Positions 1 to 9,028 of a stretch of 60,005 nucleotides of DNA are shown here, one piece after another. The stretch is from Hallella seregens ATCC 51272 (GTDB lineage: Bacteria > Bacteroidota > Bacteroidia > Bacteroidales > Bacteroidaceae). The stretch lies in NCBI RefSeq assembly GCF_000518545.1, contig NZ_JADU01000025.1, positions 1 to 60,005 of the forward strand, read 5' to 3'. The notes below the pieces were generated by a model. That model made no database searches. It was given only the letters and a program-made list of their open reading frames with translations, and was not told where the DNA came from. Each line of letters starts with the position of its first letter. Positions within the stretch are counted from its first letter, which is position 1. The translations under genes were made by a program, and so were the position numbers.

Positions 1-282
1 TTTGAAGTGTTCAAAGCATTTCCAAAGGTCGGCACGGAGCAGGGAGTCTGCCTGCCGTTCCGTCATATCCGCCGTGAAGTGCTCTCCTGGTTGCAACTGA
101 TGACCATATCCTACATAAGGAAAATCCTTCGGCTTATTATGGAGTCCCTCAAAGTATTTAACAACAACCACGACACGCTCGAAAGGTGGCAAGTCTGCCA
201 GCCGCACCCTGCGCTGGGCAAGGGTCGGCTGACAGAACAGGCAGAATACACAAAGTAAAATGAAAGAATTTATCGTTCGCAT
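1..282 (-). CDS. GH24-type lysozyme of the conjugative element (3' part outside window)
   Basis: The minus strand is open from an ATG at 282 to the window edge, giving 94 residues. A signal peptide (MRTINSFILLCVFCLFC, then QPTLAQ) precedes a phage-lysozyme-like start: KYFEGLH, then YVGYGHQLQPGEHF, then TERQADSLLRADL. The E-G-L glutamate and the GYGH block match the catalytic region of glycoside hydrolase family 24. It begins 12 bases after the traQ stop codon, so it is the last visible tra-operon gene. By position it would be the peptidoglycan-opening enzyme that helps assemble the mating channel, the role of VirB1; that role is inference. The C-terminal half is not visible. Confidence 0.8.
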   Translation of the reverse strand, partial: MRTINSFILLCVFCLFCQPTLAQRRVRLADLPPFERVVVVVKYFEGLHNKPKDFPYVGYGHQLQPGEHFTADMTERQADSLLRADLWKCFEHFK

Positions 283-293
283 CAATTACGTTC

Positions 294-755
294 TTAGTGG
301 CGAGAAGATGCGGGCTTGTCCTTGCCCTCTTCCCGCTCGTTGTTGAAACTAAAGGTTAGCTGCTGAACCTTACCGAAACTATCCTCCACATATACATCAA
401 TCGTCTGGCGGTCGGCTGACAGAGAAGTGTAGTATAAGCGGAACACATCCTTGGTCAGCGGATAGCGGTCGTTGGGCTTGAAGATTGTACCGTTATCATT
501 TCTTAGCAAGCCTTTGCCATCAGACTGGAAATAACGTATCGTATAGCGAGTGTCAGCAAAGTCGCCCCCTCGTTTGAGCGTGCAGCGTATCTCAGCCGTC
601 TGTCCCTTTATGATGTCCTTCTGAACCGGCATTGTCTCCACCGTAAACGGATAAGACTGCTGAACATCCAAATCCCTATCACAAGCAGATAGGCAAAACA
701 CGGCAAGGGTCAGCACACCCATTATCCATATCGAACTTAATATTTTCTTTTTCAT
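294..755 (-). CDS. traQ: Conjugative transposon lipoprotein TraQ (DUF3872)
   Basis: This is a 153-residue protein with a lipoprotein signal (LTLAVFCLSAC, lipobox cysteine near residue 25) and a short beta-rich domain. Length, signal and place after traO match the DUF3872/TraQ lipoprotein of CTnDOT-type elements. It is predicted to sit in the outer or periplasmic envelope as part of the transfer apparatus; its exact function is not known. It lies 13 bases after traO in the same minus-strand operon. No traP primase gene lies between traO and traQ. Confidence 0.85.
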   Translation of the reverse strand: MKKKILSSIWIMGVLTLAVFCLSACDRDLDVQQSYPFTVETMPVQKDIIKGQTAEIRCTLKRGGDFADTRYTIRYFQSDGKGLLRNDNGTIFKPNDRYPLTKDVFRLYYTSLSADRQTIDVYVEDSFGKVQQLTFSFNNEREEGKDKPASSRH

Positions 756-768
756 TTTCTATTCTTGC

Positions 769-1359
769 TTAAAGATTAAACCTAAGTCCTGCTGAAACAG
801 CCGGACGGAAACGATGCACGTCCGATCCAAAGAGGAAACGTCCCTGTGCCTTTACAAGAAAGAGCACCCTGTCCGTCAGAAACACTTCCACCGAACCATG
901 CACGGCACCGCCATAGACAAAGCGGGAGCGGTCGAGCAGTGTTGCCCCGTCGGGCAGCAGCTTCTTGTCCTCATTCAGTTGCTCATAGCCACCCAAGGCG
1001 GATATACCACCATAGAGAAACACGTTTTTACCTCTGTCGGAGAGAACAGGGTGCATATAACCCACCTGCAAGAGAGCATCCTTGAGTTTTACGTTATAGC
1101 TTCTGTACGGCATATTCTGCTGTTCATACTCTGCCATAACAAAGGTATAATTCTCACGACCCAGATATCGGGTGAGTGATGCTCCCATGCCGAAATTGTC
1201 AGCAACAAGGAACTTTTCACCCTTGATAAGCGGAATACTTCCTACGACCTCTACGCCCCTTTGCTTGGGTATCAGTCGCTGTGCCTGCGATGGCAGACTG
1301 AAAGTCATGGCCACCGCAACGCATACTGTCAGAATGATATTGTTCTTCTTCATCACCAT
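769..1359 (-). CDS. traO: Conjugative transposon protein TraO
   Basis: A 196-residue protein (194 if translation starts at the second ATG, at 1353) with a clear signal peptide (IILTVCVAVAMTFSLPSQAQ). A beta-rich body follows that looks like a small outer-membrane barrel: repeated alternating hydrophobic strands, ending SAGLRFNL with an aromatic/hydrophobic terminus. This matches TraO of CTnDOT-type elements. The start overlaps the traN stop by a few bases, so the two are probably translationally coupled. Predicted role: outer-membrane component of the mating apparatus. Confidence 0.85.
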   Translation of the reverse strand: MVMKKNNIILTVCVAVAMTFSLPSQAQRLIPKQRGVEVVGSIPLIKGEKFLVADNFGMGASLTRYLGRENYTFVMAEYEQQNMPYRSYNVKLKDALLQVGYMHPVLSDRGKNVFLYGGISALGGYEQLNEDKKLLPDGATLLDRSRFVYGGAVHGSVEVFLTDRVLFLVKAQGRFLFGSDVHRFRPAVSAGLRFNL

Positions 1360-2297
1360 TTCAGTTTGAGGTTATCAATCTTCTTTGCCAACTGCAGGTC
1401 TTCTGCCGTTACATAAAAGGTCAGCGTACGACCGCCATTTCTCTCATAGAGCGTCACTTCAAGCTGCTTGTCTTCTGCAAGAGAAAACTGCTCGAACGCA
1501 AACACAGTGTGTTCACTACCCATACCACGCACCTGCATCACCTGATGATAGGCACGAAGTGGCTGAAGCACCTGCTCCTGAATGGCGGTGCGCTTTGCCA
1601 TCTTCTTATCCACCACCTTAAAGGTGATGAAATCCACTGAGTACGGCATATTCGTACCGTTTCCCATACGAATGTGGAAATACAGCAAGCCGTTATGGGC
1701 ATACAAGCCACGAAGCAGGAACTTCATACCAAACTGCTGAGCACCGATGTGCTTGATGCAGCATCTGTCATTCTGATAGATGGTCTGCATCATCAGTTTT
1801 ACTAATACGGGCGACTCGTTGCCGAGTTCCTTAAAGTAAATATCAGAGCGATTGCTTGGCAACCTGCCTTCTGTCGTAGAGAGAAAGTCTTTCATCTCAA
1901 TGCTGAGCTTCTCCGGCTCATCGGCATACTTCACGTTGAAAGCATAGAAAGAGCCGTCCTCACAGATGACACTCATATTGGTTTCCGTCTCAAAGTCCTT
2001 GACGGCAGCCTTGACACGCAGCACGTTCTCCGCATCCTCCGCCTTTCCCGCGATAATGTTCTGTGAGCCCAAGTCCACATAGCGGACGGCAGCGGGAAAG
2101 ATAAGATGTACGGTCTTATCGAAAGTAACGTCCAAGCCGTATGGAAGGATAACGCGCCCATTTGGTATGGCACGGCTCATGCCTTGGAAAAGTTCGCCCG
2201 AAGTAAGCGGACGGTCAGGTGTGAGCGTTGAAGTTGTGGTTTGTGCTGTAGCTCCCATCGTGGCAAGCATAGCCATTGATAAAATTAATTTCTTCAT
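1353..2297 (-). CDS. traN: Conjugative transposon protein TraN (VirB9-like, DUF4138)
   Basis: A 314-residue exported protein with a signal peptide (MKKLILSMAMLATMGATAQ). Length, beta-strand-rich composition and position between traM and traO match TraN/DUF4138, the VirB9 counterpart of Bacteroidales type IV secretion systems. VirB9 proteins form the outer-membrane core ring together with VirB10 (here TraM). The gene starts 30 bases after the traM stop and overlaps traO. No defect is seen. Confidence 0.88.
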   Translation of the reverse strand: MKKLILSMAMLATMGATAQTTTSTLTPDRPLTSGELFQGMSRAIPNGRVILPYGLDVTFDKTVHLIFPAAVRYVDLGSQNIIAGKAEDAENVLRVKAAVKDFETETNMSVICEDGSFYAFNVKYADEPEKLSIEMKDFLSTTEGRLPSNRSDIYFKELGNESPVLVKLMMQTIYQNDRCCIKHIGAQQFGMKFLLRGLYAHNGLLYFHIRMGNGTNMPYSVDFITFKVVDKKMAKRTAIQEQVLQPLRAYHQVMQVRGMGSEHTVFAFEQFSLAEDKQLEVTLYERNGGRTLTFYVTAEDLQLAKKIDNLKLKW

Positions 2298-2327
2298 TGT
2301 TGCTATTGATTTGATTGTTTTACATTT

Positions 2328-3599
2328 TTATTTTGTCTGTACCAAAAACAGGCGATAACCGCCTTTGAGCGTCACCTTGACGGTGAGCAGCTTTTTTTGC
2401 AGCAGCTGACCCGCCCCCTGCATCACGCCACGTGCAGCCTCGGAGATAATCTGGTCCTTGGCAGAGGAAGCGAAGGTAAAGGATGTTCCCATTGAACCGC
2501 CGATGTTCGCCCCGACTTCCTTAAGCGCATTGACGTCCTCCGAACCGGGTATATACACACCCTCCTGTCCGTCCGTATCGTATGCCGAGAGTTTGACGGC
2601 TATGATATGCCCGTCCACCTCAATGCTTTTGATAAGCAGGTGCATACGGTTGCCTACTATCTTGGCGACGGCTATCAGTCGGCTCTGTCGTGGAATTTGC
2701 AATCCCTGTACCTTGGCGGTTTCCAGCAGACGGAGCACCACGTTGTCCCCTTCCTTGAGTGTCGTAGTATGGTCTACCACTGCTTTGAGCGTGTTGCGCA
2801 TCGTGGGTGCAGCCGCACTTGCGAGCGAATGGAAGCCCAAGTTGCGTGCTTTCGTGCCATACTCCTTGATGAAGTCAGCGTCGCTCATCGGCTGCCCCAG
2901 TGAGGATACTACCTGTTTGCGTTCCGCCAAGATTTCCATTGCAGGCAAGTCGGCCGAACCTCCGCTTATATTACTGCCCATACTCTGACCTTTGTTCGTT
3001 GCCGTTTGCCCTTTACCCTCGGTAAAGTCATTACCCAAAGATGGTGGAACGGCAGAAGCCTTGGGAAGATACCTCGCTGCCATCTGATAGCTCTTTTCCA
3101 TCAAGGCAAGCTGCCGTTTTTCTTCATTGTCCTCCCTGCTGTCTTTGGCAGAGAGTTCCTTTTTAAGGTTATCTATCTCCGAGCGCAGGGCTTCACGCTC
3201 CTGCTCGTGTGGGTCGGGAGTGTAAAAGGAGTTCAAGAGCCGATTATTCTCCTCATAGCGATGCATGGAGTTTTCTATCTTTGCCGTAGAAGCAGCTGTC
3301 TCTGCACGCTGCGCCTCTGATGGGGCGGTGTTCTGTGCGAAATAGTCCGATAGTCTGCCCATCTCCTCGCGGGTCTGTTCTTCCTCGTGTGCCTTGTCGC
3401 CTAATTCGTAGGCTTTGAGCTTGTTTTCGGTGAGCTTTTCAGTCGTTGCCTGCGGGATGCTGTCATTGAGTCCCTGCTCTGCAGCGGTCTTATCCTTGCC
3501 CGAAGGCGCGAAGATAAACCACATAGAGAGGGCAAACAGCAGTCCCAGTCCTCCGAAGACCAAGCCTTTCTTCATTTGTTCTTTCTGTTTATTATCCAT
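2328..3599 (-). CDS. traM: Conjugative transposon protein TraM (VirB10-like)
   Basis: A 423-residue protein with the start set at the ATG at 3599 (MDNKQKEQMKKG), because the upstream 17 codons overlap traL and lack TraM character. One membrane helix near residues 10-27 (GLVFGGLGLLFALSMWFIF) is followed by a charged coiled-coil-rich periplasmic stretch (about 95-175). A C-terminal globular domain ends with a conserved conjugative-transposon TraM block (VTLKGGYRLFLV). It is the VirB10-like part of the core complex, spanning from the inner membrane to TraN. The start overlaps the traL end by 8 bases. Confidence 0.9.
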   Translation of the reverse strand: MDNKQKEQMKKGLVFGGLGLLFALSMWFIFAPSGKDKTAAEQGLNDSIPQATTEKLTENKLKAYELGDKAHEEEQTREEMGRLSDYFAQNTAPSEAQRAETAASTAKIENSMHRYEENNRLLNSFYTPDPHEQEREALRSEIDNLKKELSAKDSREDNEEKRQLALMEKSYQMAARYLPKASAVPPSLGNDFTEGKGQTATNKGQSMGSNISGGSADLPAMEILAERKQVVSSLGQPMSDADFIKEYGTKARNLGFHSLASAAAPTMRNTLKAVVDHTTTLKEGDNVVLRLLETAKVQGLQIPRQSRLIAVAKIVGNRMHLLIKSIEVDGHIIAVKLSAYDTDGQEGVYIPGSEDVNALKEVGANIGGSMGTSFTFASSAKDQIISEAARGVMQGAGQLLQKKLLTVKVTLKGGYRLFLVQTK

Positions 3600-3894
3600 T
3601 TTCCTTGATTGTTTGATGATGTTGTAGGTAAAAATTGCCGTGTAACTCATGTAAAGTGCTGTCCGTCCGTATCGGACTGTCCGTCAGCTTTCCCGTGGGG
3701 ATGGGTAGTTTTTCCTTCTTTGGAGGAAGGAAAAACTGCACTATCATCCAAAGCGAGCAGAGCAGATAGATGAAACTCAGCCCATAGACGATTTCCTTTC
3801 TCTGCCTTATCGTGAGCCGTTCACAACGATGGCGGAGCCATAGGTGAAAGCGCAGATAGTGACGTGATAGTAAAAAGTTTCTTTTTCTTGCCAT
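3592..3894 (-). CDS. traL: Conjugative transposon protein TraL (DUF3989)
   Basis: A 100-residue basic protein with one transmembrane helix (about residues 37-56, VYGLSFIYLLCSLWMIVQFF) and a short periplasmic tail. Size, topology and the traK-traL-traM order identify it as TraL (DUF3989 family). It is an inner-membrane accessory of the mating channel without a known biochemical activity. It begins 4 bases after the traK stop and overlaps traM. Confidence 0.87.
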   Translation of the reverse strand: MARKRNFLLSRHYLRFHLWLRHRCERLTIRQRKEIVYGLSFIYLLCSLWMIVQFFLPPKKEKLPIPTGKLTDSPIRTDSTLHELHGNFYLQHHQTIKENG

Positions 3895-3898
3895 AGCC

Positions 3899-4522
3899 TT
3901 ATCGTTTATAAGTCTGTATGTCTCTGTTCTCCTTGACGAGGAAGTTCTCCATCAGGAAGCCTTGCGGGTTGTTGTCCGAACGGACAGAGTTCTGCAGCGT
4001 GCAGGTCGTAACAAGACTGCGCTCTGTGACGTTGCTCTGACGGACGATAAACTCCCTTGCATAAGTCGTTACCGCATAAGGGTAAGTATTAAAGTTGCAG
4101 TGAATAGAGTCCACCTCTATGCGCTGGTTGACATTACCCGATATGGCACGATTATAATAGCCCTTCTCCGCCAAGTCCTTGTAATAGTTGAAAGCCGACT
4201 TATCACACAGCACGAAGGCACGCTCCATGTTCTTCTCAATGGCATCCTTGTCAGGCGCAATGGTAAAGAACAGCTCATGGAAACGGCGGACATGCTCCCT
4301 TGCCTCTACGGGACGGTTTCGACTTGCATCCTGACTGAGGGCAAGCATGAGCGACTTGCCTTGGTCAAGCACATAGATTTTCTCCCGTTGCTCCTTGGCG
4401 AAGCTGTACGAGGCATAGACGGCATAACCGCTTACTGCCACGCAGACGATAGCAAAGACAAAGGCATAGAGTCTTATCTGTCTGAATGAGGTCTCGATGT
4501 TGTTGAGTGATTTGAATTCCAT
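3899..4522 (-). CDS. traK: Conjugative transposon protein TraK (VirB8-like)
   Basis: A 207-residue protein starting at the ATG at 4522 (MEFKSLNNIETSFRQIRLY). A longer upstream reading frame only overlaps traJ and is not TraK-like. It has a short cytoplasmic N-terminus, one membrane helix near residues 17-38 (YAFVFAIVCVAVSGYAVYAS) and a periplasmic domain, the topology of VirB8. The block FHELFFTIAPDKDAIEKNME is typical of TraK of CTnDOT-type elements. It lies 52 bases after traJ and 4 before traL in the operon. Confidence 0.92.
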   Translation of the reverse strand: MEFKSLNNIETSFRQIRLYAFVFAIVCVAVSGYAVYASYSFAKEQREKIYVLDQGKSLMLALSQDASRNRPVEAREHVRRFHELFFTIAPDKDAIEKNMERAFVLCDKSAFNYYKDLAEKGYYNRAISGNVNQRIEVDSIHCNFNTYPYAVTTYAREFIVRQSNVTERSLVTTCTLQNSVRSDNNPQGFLMENFLVKENRDIQTYKR

Positions 4523-4574
4523 TTTTTTCTTTCCTTTTATAGCTGTTGATGAATTAAGCATTATTGCTCCATTT

Positions 4575-5618
4575 CTATTTTCCTTTAAGCAGTGCACCCT
4601 TGATACGTCCACCGACATTTCCGATGACCGACCCGGCACCTGCTGCGGCATATCGTCCGCCCGTGTAGGCACTTTGTGCACCGCGCTGTGCAGCTTGATT
4701 GACATTGCGACCATAAGAGCCGATACCGCCTCCTGCTTCGATAATCCAGCCTGCAACGGTGGGAACGCAGAAGTAACCCACGATACCGATAAGGAAGAAG
4801 ACGATGTAGTACCACGTCCCCGAATCAGGCAGGTAGTTGGGGTCACTGAGTGCTTCGATGTCCTTCTGTACCATCAGCACCTGTATCTTCGTAAGCAGTG
4901 CCGTAAGGATAGAGCTGACAGGCAGCCACAGGTAGACAGAGATATAGCGTGAGAACCAAGCCGTGAGCGAACCCGACAACCCGTCCCATACGGCAATGCC
5001 GAAGACTATCGGACCGAGGATGGAAAGGACGATGAGCATGAACGTGCGCAGCGTGTCGATGATAAGTCCTGCAGCATGGAACAGCAGCTCCATGAGGTCG
5101 TGCACCATTTTCATCACCCACTGCTTGGTCTGATAGGCAGCACGCTCGGCATACATACCCGCTATCGTCACGGCATCTTCAGGTCCGATGATACCCATCT
5201 CCTCTATCTTTTGGTCGAACTTCTCGTTGGATACCAAGTAGGCTGTTTCGGGATTGCGCAGGTAGGCTTCCTCCTGTAGACGGTTACGTTTGGCGGTAAG
5301 CTCCGCCAAGTTGGTCTCCTGTTGGTGCACCATGCTTTCCGTTCCCTGCACTACGGGCGAGAGAACGGCATTCATCGTACCCAGTACGACTGTCGGGAAG
5401 AACATGATGCAGAAACCCAAGACAAAGGGACGGAGAAGGGGAAAGACGTCTATCGCCTCGGCACGGGCTATGGAAGCCCATACCCGAAGGGCAATATAAA
5501 AGAGTGCACCCAAGCCTGCAATACCCTTGGCAATGCCCGTCATCTGGGCGCAGAGCGGCATCATCTCGTCATAGGTTGAGTGGAGCAGCTCGTGTAAACT
5601 GGCAAAATCCATAAGCAA
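4575..5618 (-). CDS. traJ: Conjugative transposon protein TraJ (VirB6-like channel protein)
   Basis: A 347-residue polytopic membrane protein. Helices are visible near residues 25-50, 65-90, 165-190, 195-215, 225-250 and 275-300, and a glycine/alanine-rich cytoplasmic tail follows (AGGGIGSYGRNVNQAAQRGA). Topology and the traI-traJ-traK order identify it as TraJ, the VirB6-like inner-membrane channel component. The soluble middle part (about 95-150) is rich in charged residues. It starts 41 bases after traI. Confidence 0.9.
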   Translation of the reverse strand: MLMDFASLHELLHSTYDEMMPLCAQMTGIAKGIAGLGALFYIALRVWASIARAEAIDVFPLLRPFVLGFCIMFFPTVVLGTMNAVLSPVVQGTESMVHQQETNLAELTAKRNRLQEEAYLRNPETAYLVSNEKFDQKIEEMGIIGPEDAVTIAGMYAERAAYQTKQWVMKMVHDLMELLFHAAGLIIDTLRTFMLIVLSILGPIVFGIAVWDGLSGSLTAWFSRYISVYLWLPVSSILTALLTKIQVLMVQKDIEALSDPNYLPDSGTWYYIVFFLIGIVGYFCVPTVAGWIIEAGGGIGSYGRNVNQAAQRGAQSAYTGGRYAAAGAGSVIGNVGGRIKGALLKGK

Positions 5619-5659
5619 GTGTGTTTAGATGTATGAATGACCAATAACCAATAACTTAA

Positions 5660-6292
5660 TTACCAATACCTGCTTGCCGTATTGCCGTAGAGTGCCTTGA
5701 CGGAGGCAAGGTTGTTCTTTTCCCTTGCACGCACGTAGCTCACGGAAATGTTCTTTCTTGTGTAGTACGACACGAGCGAGCGGTTTTCCCTCAGTGTGGT
5801 ATAAATACGGTCGATGGCCTGCATACGCTCGTGGTCGTTCATCGAGAGGACACCCGACTTGACGATGGACTTGAGTTCCTTGAGACTCTCCCCACTCTGT
5901 TCCAGAAGCTTGGCATAGCCCGAAGCCATTGCAGCAAGTTCCGAAGGGCGGAAGTTCTTGTCCGAGAGCATCTTCTTATACGAGGTAACGTAAATCTCCG
6001 AGATGTCGCCCACCATCAGGATGCACTCCTTGACCTTGTAGGCATCCCCGATGAGGTTGTTCACCTTCTTAAGCGCATCGTAATACTTCTTGGTGTCGTT
6101 GTAGAGTTTTTCCACCTCCTTGAATCCGTCCAAGGTGTTCTTCACCGTCTTGGAGGCGGTGGCAATCTCCTTGACCGAATTGACGATGTTGCCGGCGAAG
6201 TTACCGGGATCAGTCACCACCCACTGTGCGTGGGCCTTTCCGCTGAATAAAAGGACGGTGCCCATCAGCAGCATTAAAATTCTTGTTTTCAT
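5660..6292 (-). CDS. traI: Conjugative transposon protein TraI (DUF4141, VirB5-like)
   Basis: A 210-residue exported protein with a signal peptide (ILMLLMGTVLLFSGKAHA) followed by a long helical body. The sequence WVVTDPGNFAGNIVNS right after the signal peptide is characteristic of the DUF4141/TraI family. By size, export signal and helical content it resembles VirB5-type minor pilus proteins; that assignment is inferred. A 222-base gap filled by a tandem repeat separates it from traG, so it may be expressed differently from the upstream tra genes. Confidence 0.87.
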   Translation of the reverse strand: MKTRILMLLMGTVLLFSGKAHAQWVVTDPGNFAGNIVNSVKEIATASKTVKNTLDGFKEVEKLYNDTKKYYDALKKVNNLIGDAYKVKECILMVGDISEIYVTSYKKMLSDKNFRPSELAAMASGYAKLLEQSGESLKELKSIVKSGVLSMNDHERMQAIDRIYTTLRENRSLVSYYTRKNISVSYVRAREKNNLASVKALYGNTASRYW

Positions 6293-6379
6293 TGTTCTTT
6301 TTGTTTATGATGTGAATACTATGTTTGTCTGAATGTCCACTAAGGGATGTCTATTCAACTTGCTGTTATAGTGATAAGC

Positions 6380-6489
6380 TGGACAAGTTAGTCCAAGTAT
6401 TTGGACACGACTGTCTAATTGATTGGACACGTTTGTCCAATTGTTTATCCACGTTTGGAGCATTATTTGTCTACGTTTGGCTAAACCAA
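6380..6489. repeat. Five-copy 22-bp tandem array of dyad-symmetric sites inside the tra operon
   Basis: Units begin at 6380, 6402, 6424, 6446 and 6468, exactly 22 bases apart. The core is TGGAC-N6-GTCCA, with N6 being AAGTTA, ACGACT or ACGTTT. Copy 3 (6424-6439) is a perfect 5+5 dyad, copy 1 is also perfect, copy 2 has one change, and copies 4-5 keep mainly ACGTTTGG. The array fills the traG-traI gap (6293-6514), which holds no gene. Possible roles are a protein-binding array, processing sites in the tra mRNA or an origin-like iteron set. Confidence 0.75.
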
Positions 6490-6514
6490 TACATCCTTTA
6501 CATGTCTTGTCCGA

Positions 6515-9028
6515 TTAATGGTTTCGTGCAGCCCGTTTCTCTTGTGCAAGCTGCCGGATAGCCGTTTCGATGTCCCCACCGAGCTGTGCAGCCCTGTTCA
6601 TTACCTCCACCTTTTCGGTTTCTTCCGTGGTGTAGGTCAGATATTCCTCCATGCTCACTTCCGTAGCATAGACAGCACTCTGCATACCGCCCAGCCCTAT
6701 CCACACCTCCTTGTAGAGCCGGTTCGGGTCGTTGTTCTGGTTGATGGAGAGGATTTGGCTCTTCTCCTTTTCGGACAAGCCGAGCATAGCCTGTATGCCG
6801 TCGAACTTGGTCATGTACTTGCGCTGGTCAAGCAGTATCTTGCAGTCGGAGTTGTTGATGATGCTCTCCTTGACAATCGGAGACTGGATGATATCGTCCA
6901 CCTCCTGCGTCACGACAATGGCTTCCCCGAAATACTTTCTCACCGTCTTGTACAAATATTTTATATAGTCTGCCATGTTAGCCGAAGCAATGGCTTTCCA
7001 CGCTTCTTCAATGAGTATCATTTTCCTGATGCCTTTGAGTCTTCGCATCTTGTTGATGAAGGCTTCCATGATGATAATCGTCACCACGGGGAAGAGATCC
7101 TTGTTGTCCTTCACTTGGTCAATCTCGAAGACGATGAAGCGTTTGGAGAGCAGGTCGATGTTCTTGTCCGAGTTCAGCAGGAAATCATATCGACCACCAC
7201 GATAGTATTGCTTCAATGTTGTTAAGAGGTTGTTGATATTAAAGTCCGAGAGCGTTACCTTAATGTCACGCTTTTCCATATCCTTTCGGTACACGTCCCG
7301 CAGATACTCATAGAAGGTGTTGAAACATGGCGTAACGCTGTGGTCAGCACATATCAGCTCGATATAGGAGTTTACGGCAGAACCAAGTTCACCAGCCTCG
7401 GTCTTAGTGATATGCTCATCAGCACTCTTCCAAAGTGTAAGCAGCAGCGTGCAGATACTCTCCCTTTTCTCTACATCGAAGAAGTAATCATCCGTGTAGA
7501 AAGGGTTGAAGGAAATCGGACTTTCATTGGTATAGGTGAAATATACGCCGTCCTCGCCCTTGGTCTTGCGGTGGATAAGTTCACACAAGCCTTGATATGA
7601 GTTACCCGTATCGACCAAGAGGACATGTGCCCCTTGCTCGTAATACTGGCGTACCATGTGGTTGGTGAAGAAGCTCTTGCCACTACCTGAAGGACCCAAG
7701 ATGAACTTGTTACGGTTGGTGATGATTCCCTTTTTCATCGGCAAATCCGATATGTCCAAGTGAACAGGTTTTCCTGAAAGGCGGTCTGCCATCTTGATAC
7801 CGAAGGGTGATAGCGAGTCCTTATAGTTCGTCTCTGCCGTAAAGAAGCAGAGGGCAGGCTCGATGAAAGTATAGAACGACTCTTCTGCTGGAAAGTCTGC
7901 GGCATTGCCGGGAATGCCTGCCCAGTAGAGCGTTGCCGCATCAATGGTATTGTGGCGTGGGTGGCATTCCATAAGAGCAAGTGCAGAGCCCACGTCATTC
8001 TTGATCTGGCGAAGTTCTTCCTTATCGCTACTCCATGCCAATACGTTGAAGTGAGCACGGATAGATGTCAGCCCCTGTGAATGGGCAATATTGAGATACT
8101 CCTGTATCCATTCCTCGTTGATTTGGTTGCTACGGCTGTAGCGTGCCAGCGAGTGCATGTTTCTTGCCTGCTTCTCGAACCGTTCCAAGTTGGCATCGCT
8201 GTCCTCGATGAAGAGGTACTGGTTATAGATATGGTTGCAGGGCAACATCAGTCCTACGGGCGAGGCAAAGGAAAGACGGCAGTCGCTTCTGTCGGTGGAT
8301 AGCCGTTCATATCGGCTGTCCGTGCTGACCGTTGTCGGCAGGTCATCCGTGTCGGAGAGTGTGTGTAGACAAAGCATATTGTCGCCCACACGCACAAGGT
8401 CTGCGCCCAGACGGATGTCCTCCAAAGACGCATGCCCTTCTTCAGATAAAGAGAAATACCTGTCGAGCAGTCCGCCCTTTTCATTTGTGCCAACTAACTC
8501 TTCTTCTGTCATGCGGACAATCCTTAGCAGCTCGGTATCATTGATGATACGCTCGAACTGGTCTACTGCTTCCATGAACTTCATCACCTCATCTTTGTTG
8601 GTAATCTCCTTGGGCAGCAGGTGTCCACGGCAGAGTGAAGAGAAATTGCTCTGTTGTGCCATACGCTGCTTGTTGGTCTTGGTAAGGAAGAGATAGACTG
8701 AGTGGTGAAGATACGGACGTTCATTGAAATGCCGTTCAGAGGAACGGGCAAGGAAGCTCAGTCCGCCATCGGAGAGCTTTCCTTGATAGTCCTCCTTGAT
8801 GAACCAGTCCTGCTTGTGTACGATGCTGTAATTGGGTAGCACCTTGATTGCCTTATGCCAGGCAGAGTGCATTGCTTCGTATTCTGTAGAGGTGACGGTA
8901 AAGAGTTCGGGCAGCTCCACACGGAAAGCCACCGTGATGTCAGCATCTTTGCTCACCAGACAGCCCTGCTCTATGGAGAGCAGTGGAAACTTAGATTCCA
9001 AGGTGGTTATCTTGCTTTTATTTCTCAT
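6515..9028 (-). CDS. traG: Conjugation ATPase TraG (VirB4 family)
   Basis: An 837-residue cytoplasmic ATPase. Walker A (LGPSGSGKSFF) lies near residue 445, with the Walker B/Glu region MILIEEAWKA in the C-terminal half and a further VVTQEVDDI motif nearby. The N-terminal 400 residues are the VirB4-type domain that docks to the inner-membrane complex. Length agrees with TraG of CTnDOT-type elements. It powers assembly of the channel and substrate translocation. Its ATG overlaps the traF stop by 4 bases (ATGA), a sign of translational coupling. Confidence 0.94.
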   Translation of the reverse strand: MRNKSKITTLESKFPLLSIEQGCLVSKDADITVAFRVELPELFTVTSTEYEAMHSAWHKAIKVLPNYSIVHKQDWFIKEDYQGKLSDGGLSFLARSSERHFNERPYLHHSVYLFLTKTNKQRMAQQSNFSSLCRGHLLPKEITNKDEVMKFMEAVDQFERIINDTELLRIVRMTEEELVGTNEKGGLLDRYFSLSEEGHASLEDIRLGADLVRVGDNMLCLHTLSDTDDLPTTVSTDSRYERLSTDRSDCRLSFASPVGLMLPCNHIYNQYLFIEDSDANLERFEKQARNMHSLARYSRSNQINEEWIQEYLNIAHSQGLTSIRAHFNVLAWSSDKEELRQIKNDVGSALALMECHPRHNTIDAATLYWAGIPGNAADFPAEESFYTFIEPALCFFTAETNYKDSLSPFGIKMADRLSGKPVHLDISDLPMKKGIITNRNKFILGPSGSGKSFFTNHMVRQYYEQGAHVLLVDTGNSYQGLCELIHRKTKGEDGVYFTYTNESPISFNPFYTDDYFFDVEKRESICTLLLTLWKSADEHITKTEAGELGSAVNSYIELICADHSVTPCFNTFYEYLRDVYRKDMEKRDIKVTLSDFNINNLLTTLKQYYRGGRYDFLLNSDKNIDLLSKRFIVFEIDQVKDNKDLFPVVTIIIMEAFINKMRRLKGIRKMILIEEAWKAIASANMADYIKYLYKTVRKYFGEAIVVTQEVDDIIQSPIVKESIINNSDCKILLDQRKYMTKFDGIQAMLGLSEKEKSQILSINQNNDPNRLYKEVWIGLGGMQSAVYATEVSMEEYLTYTTEETEKVEVMNRAAQLGGDIETAIRQLAQEKRAARNH

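Noticed and set aside
7..258. 83-residue plus-strand ORF at the left edge
   Set aside because: The opposite strand reads as a lysozyme with signal peptide and conserved GH24 motifs.
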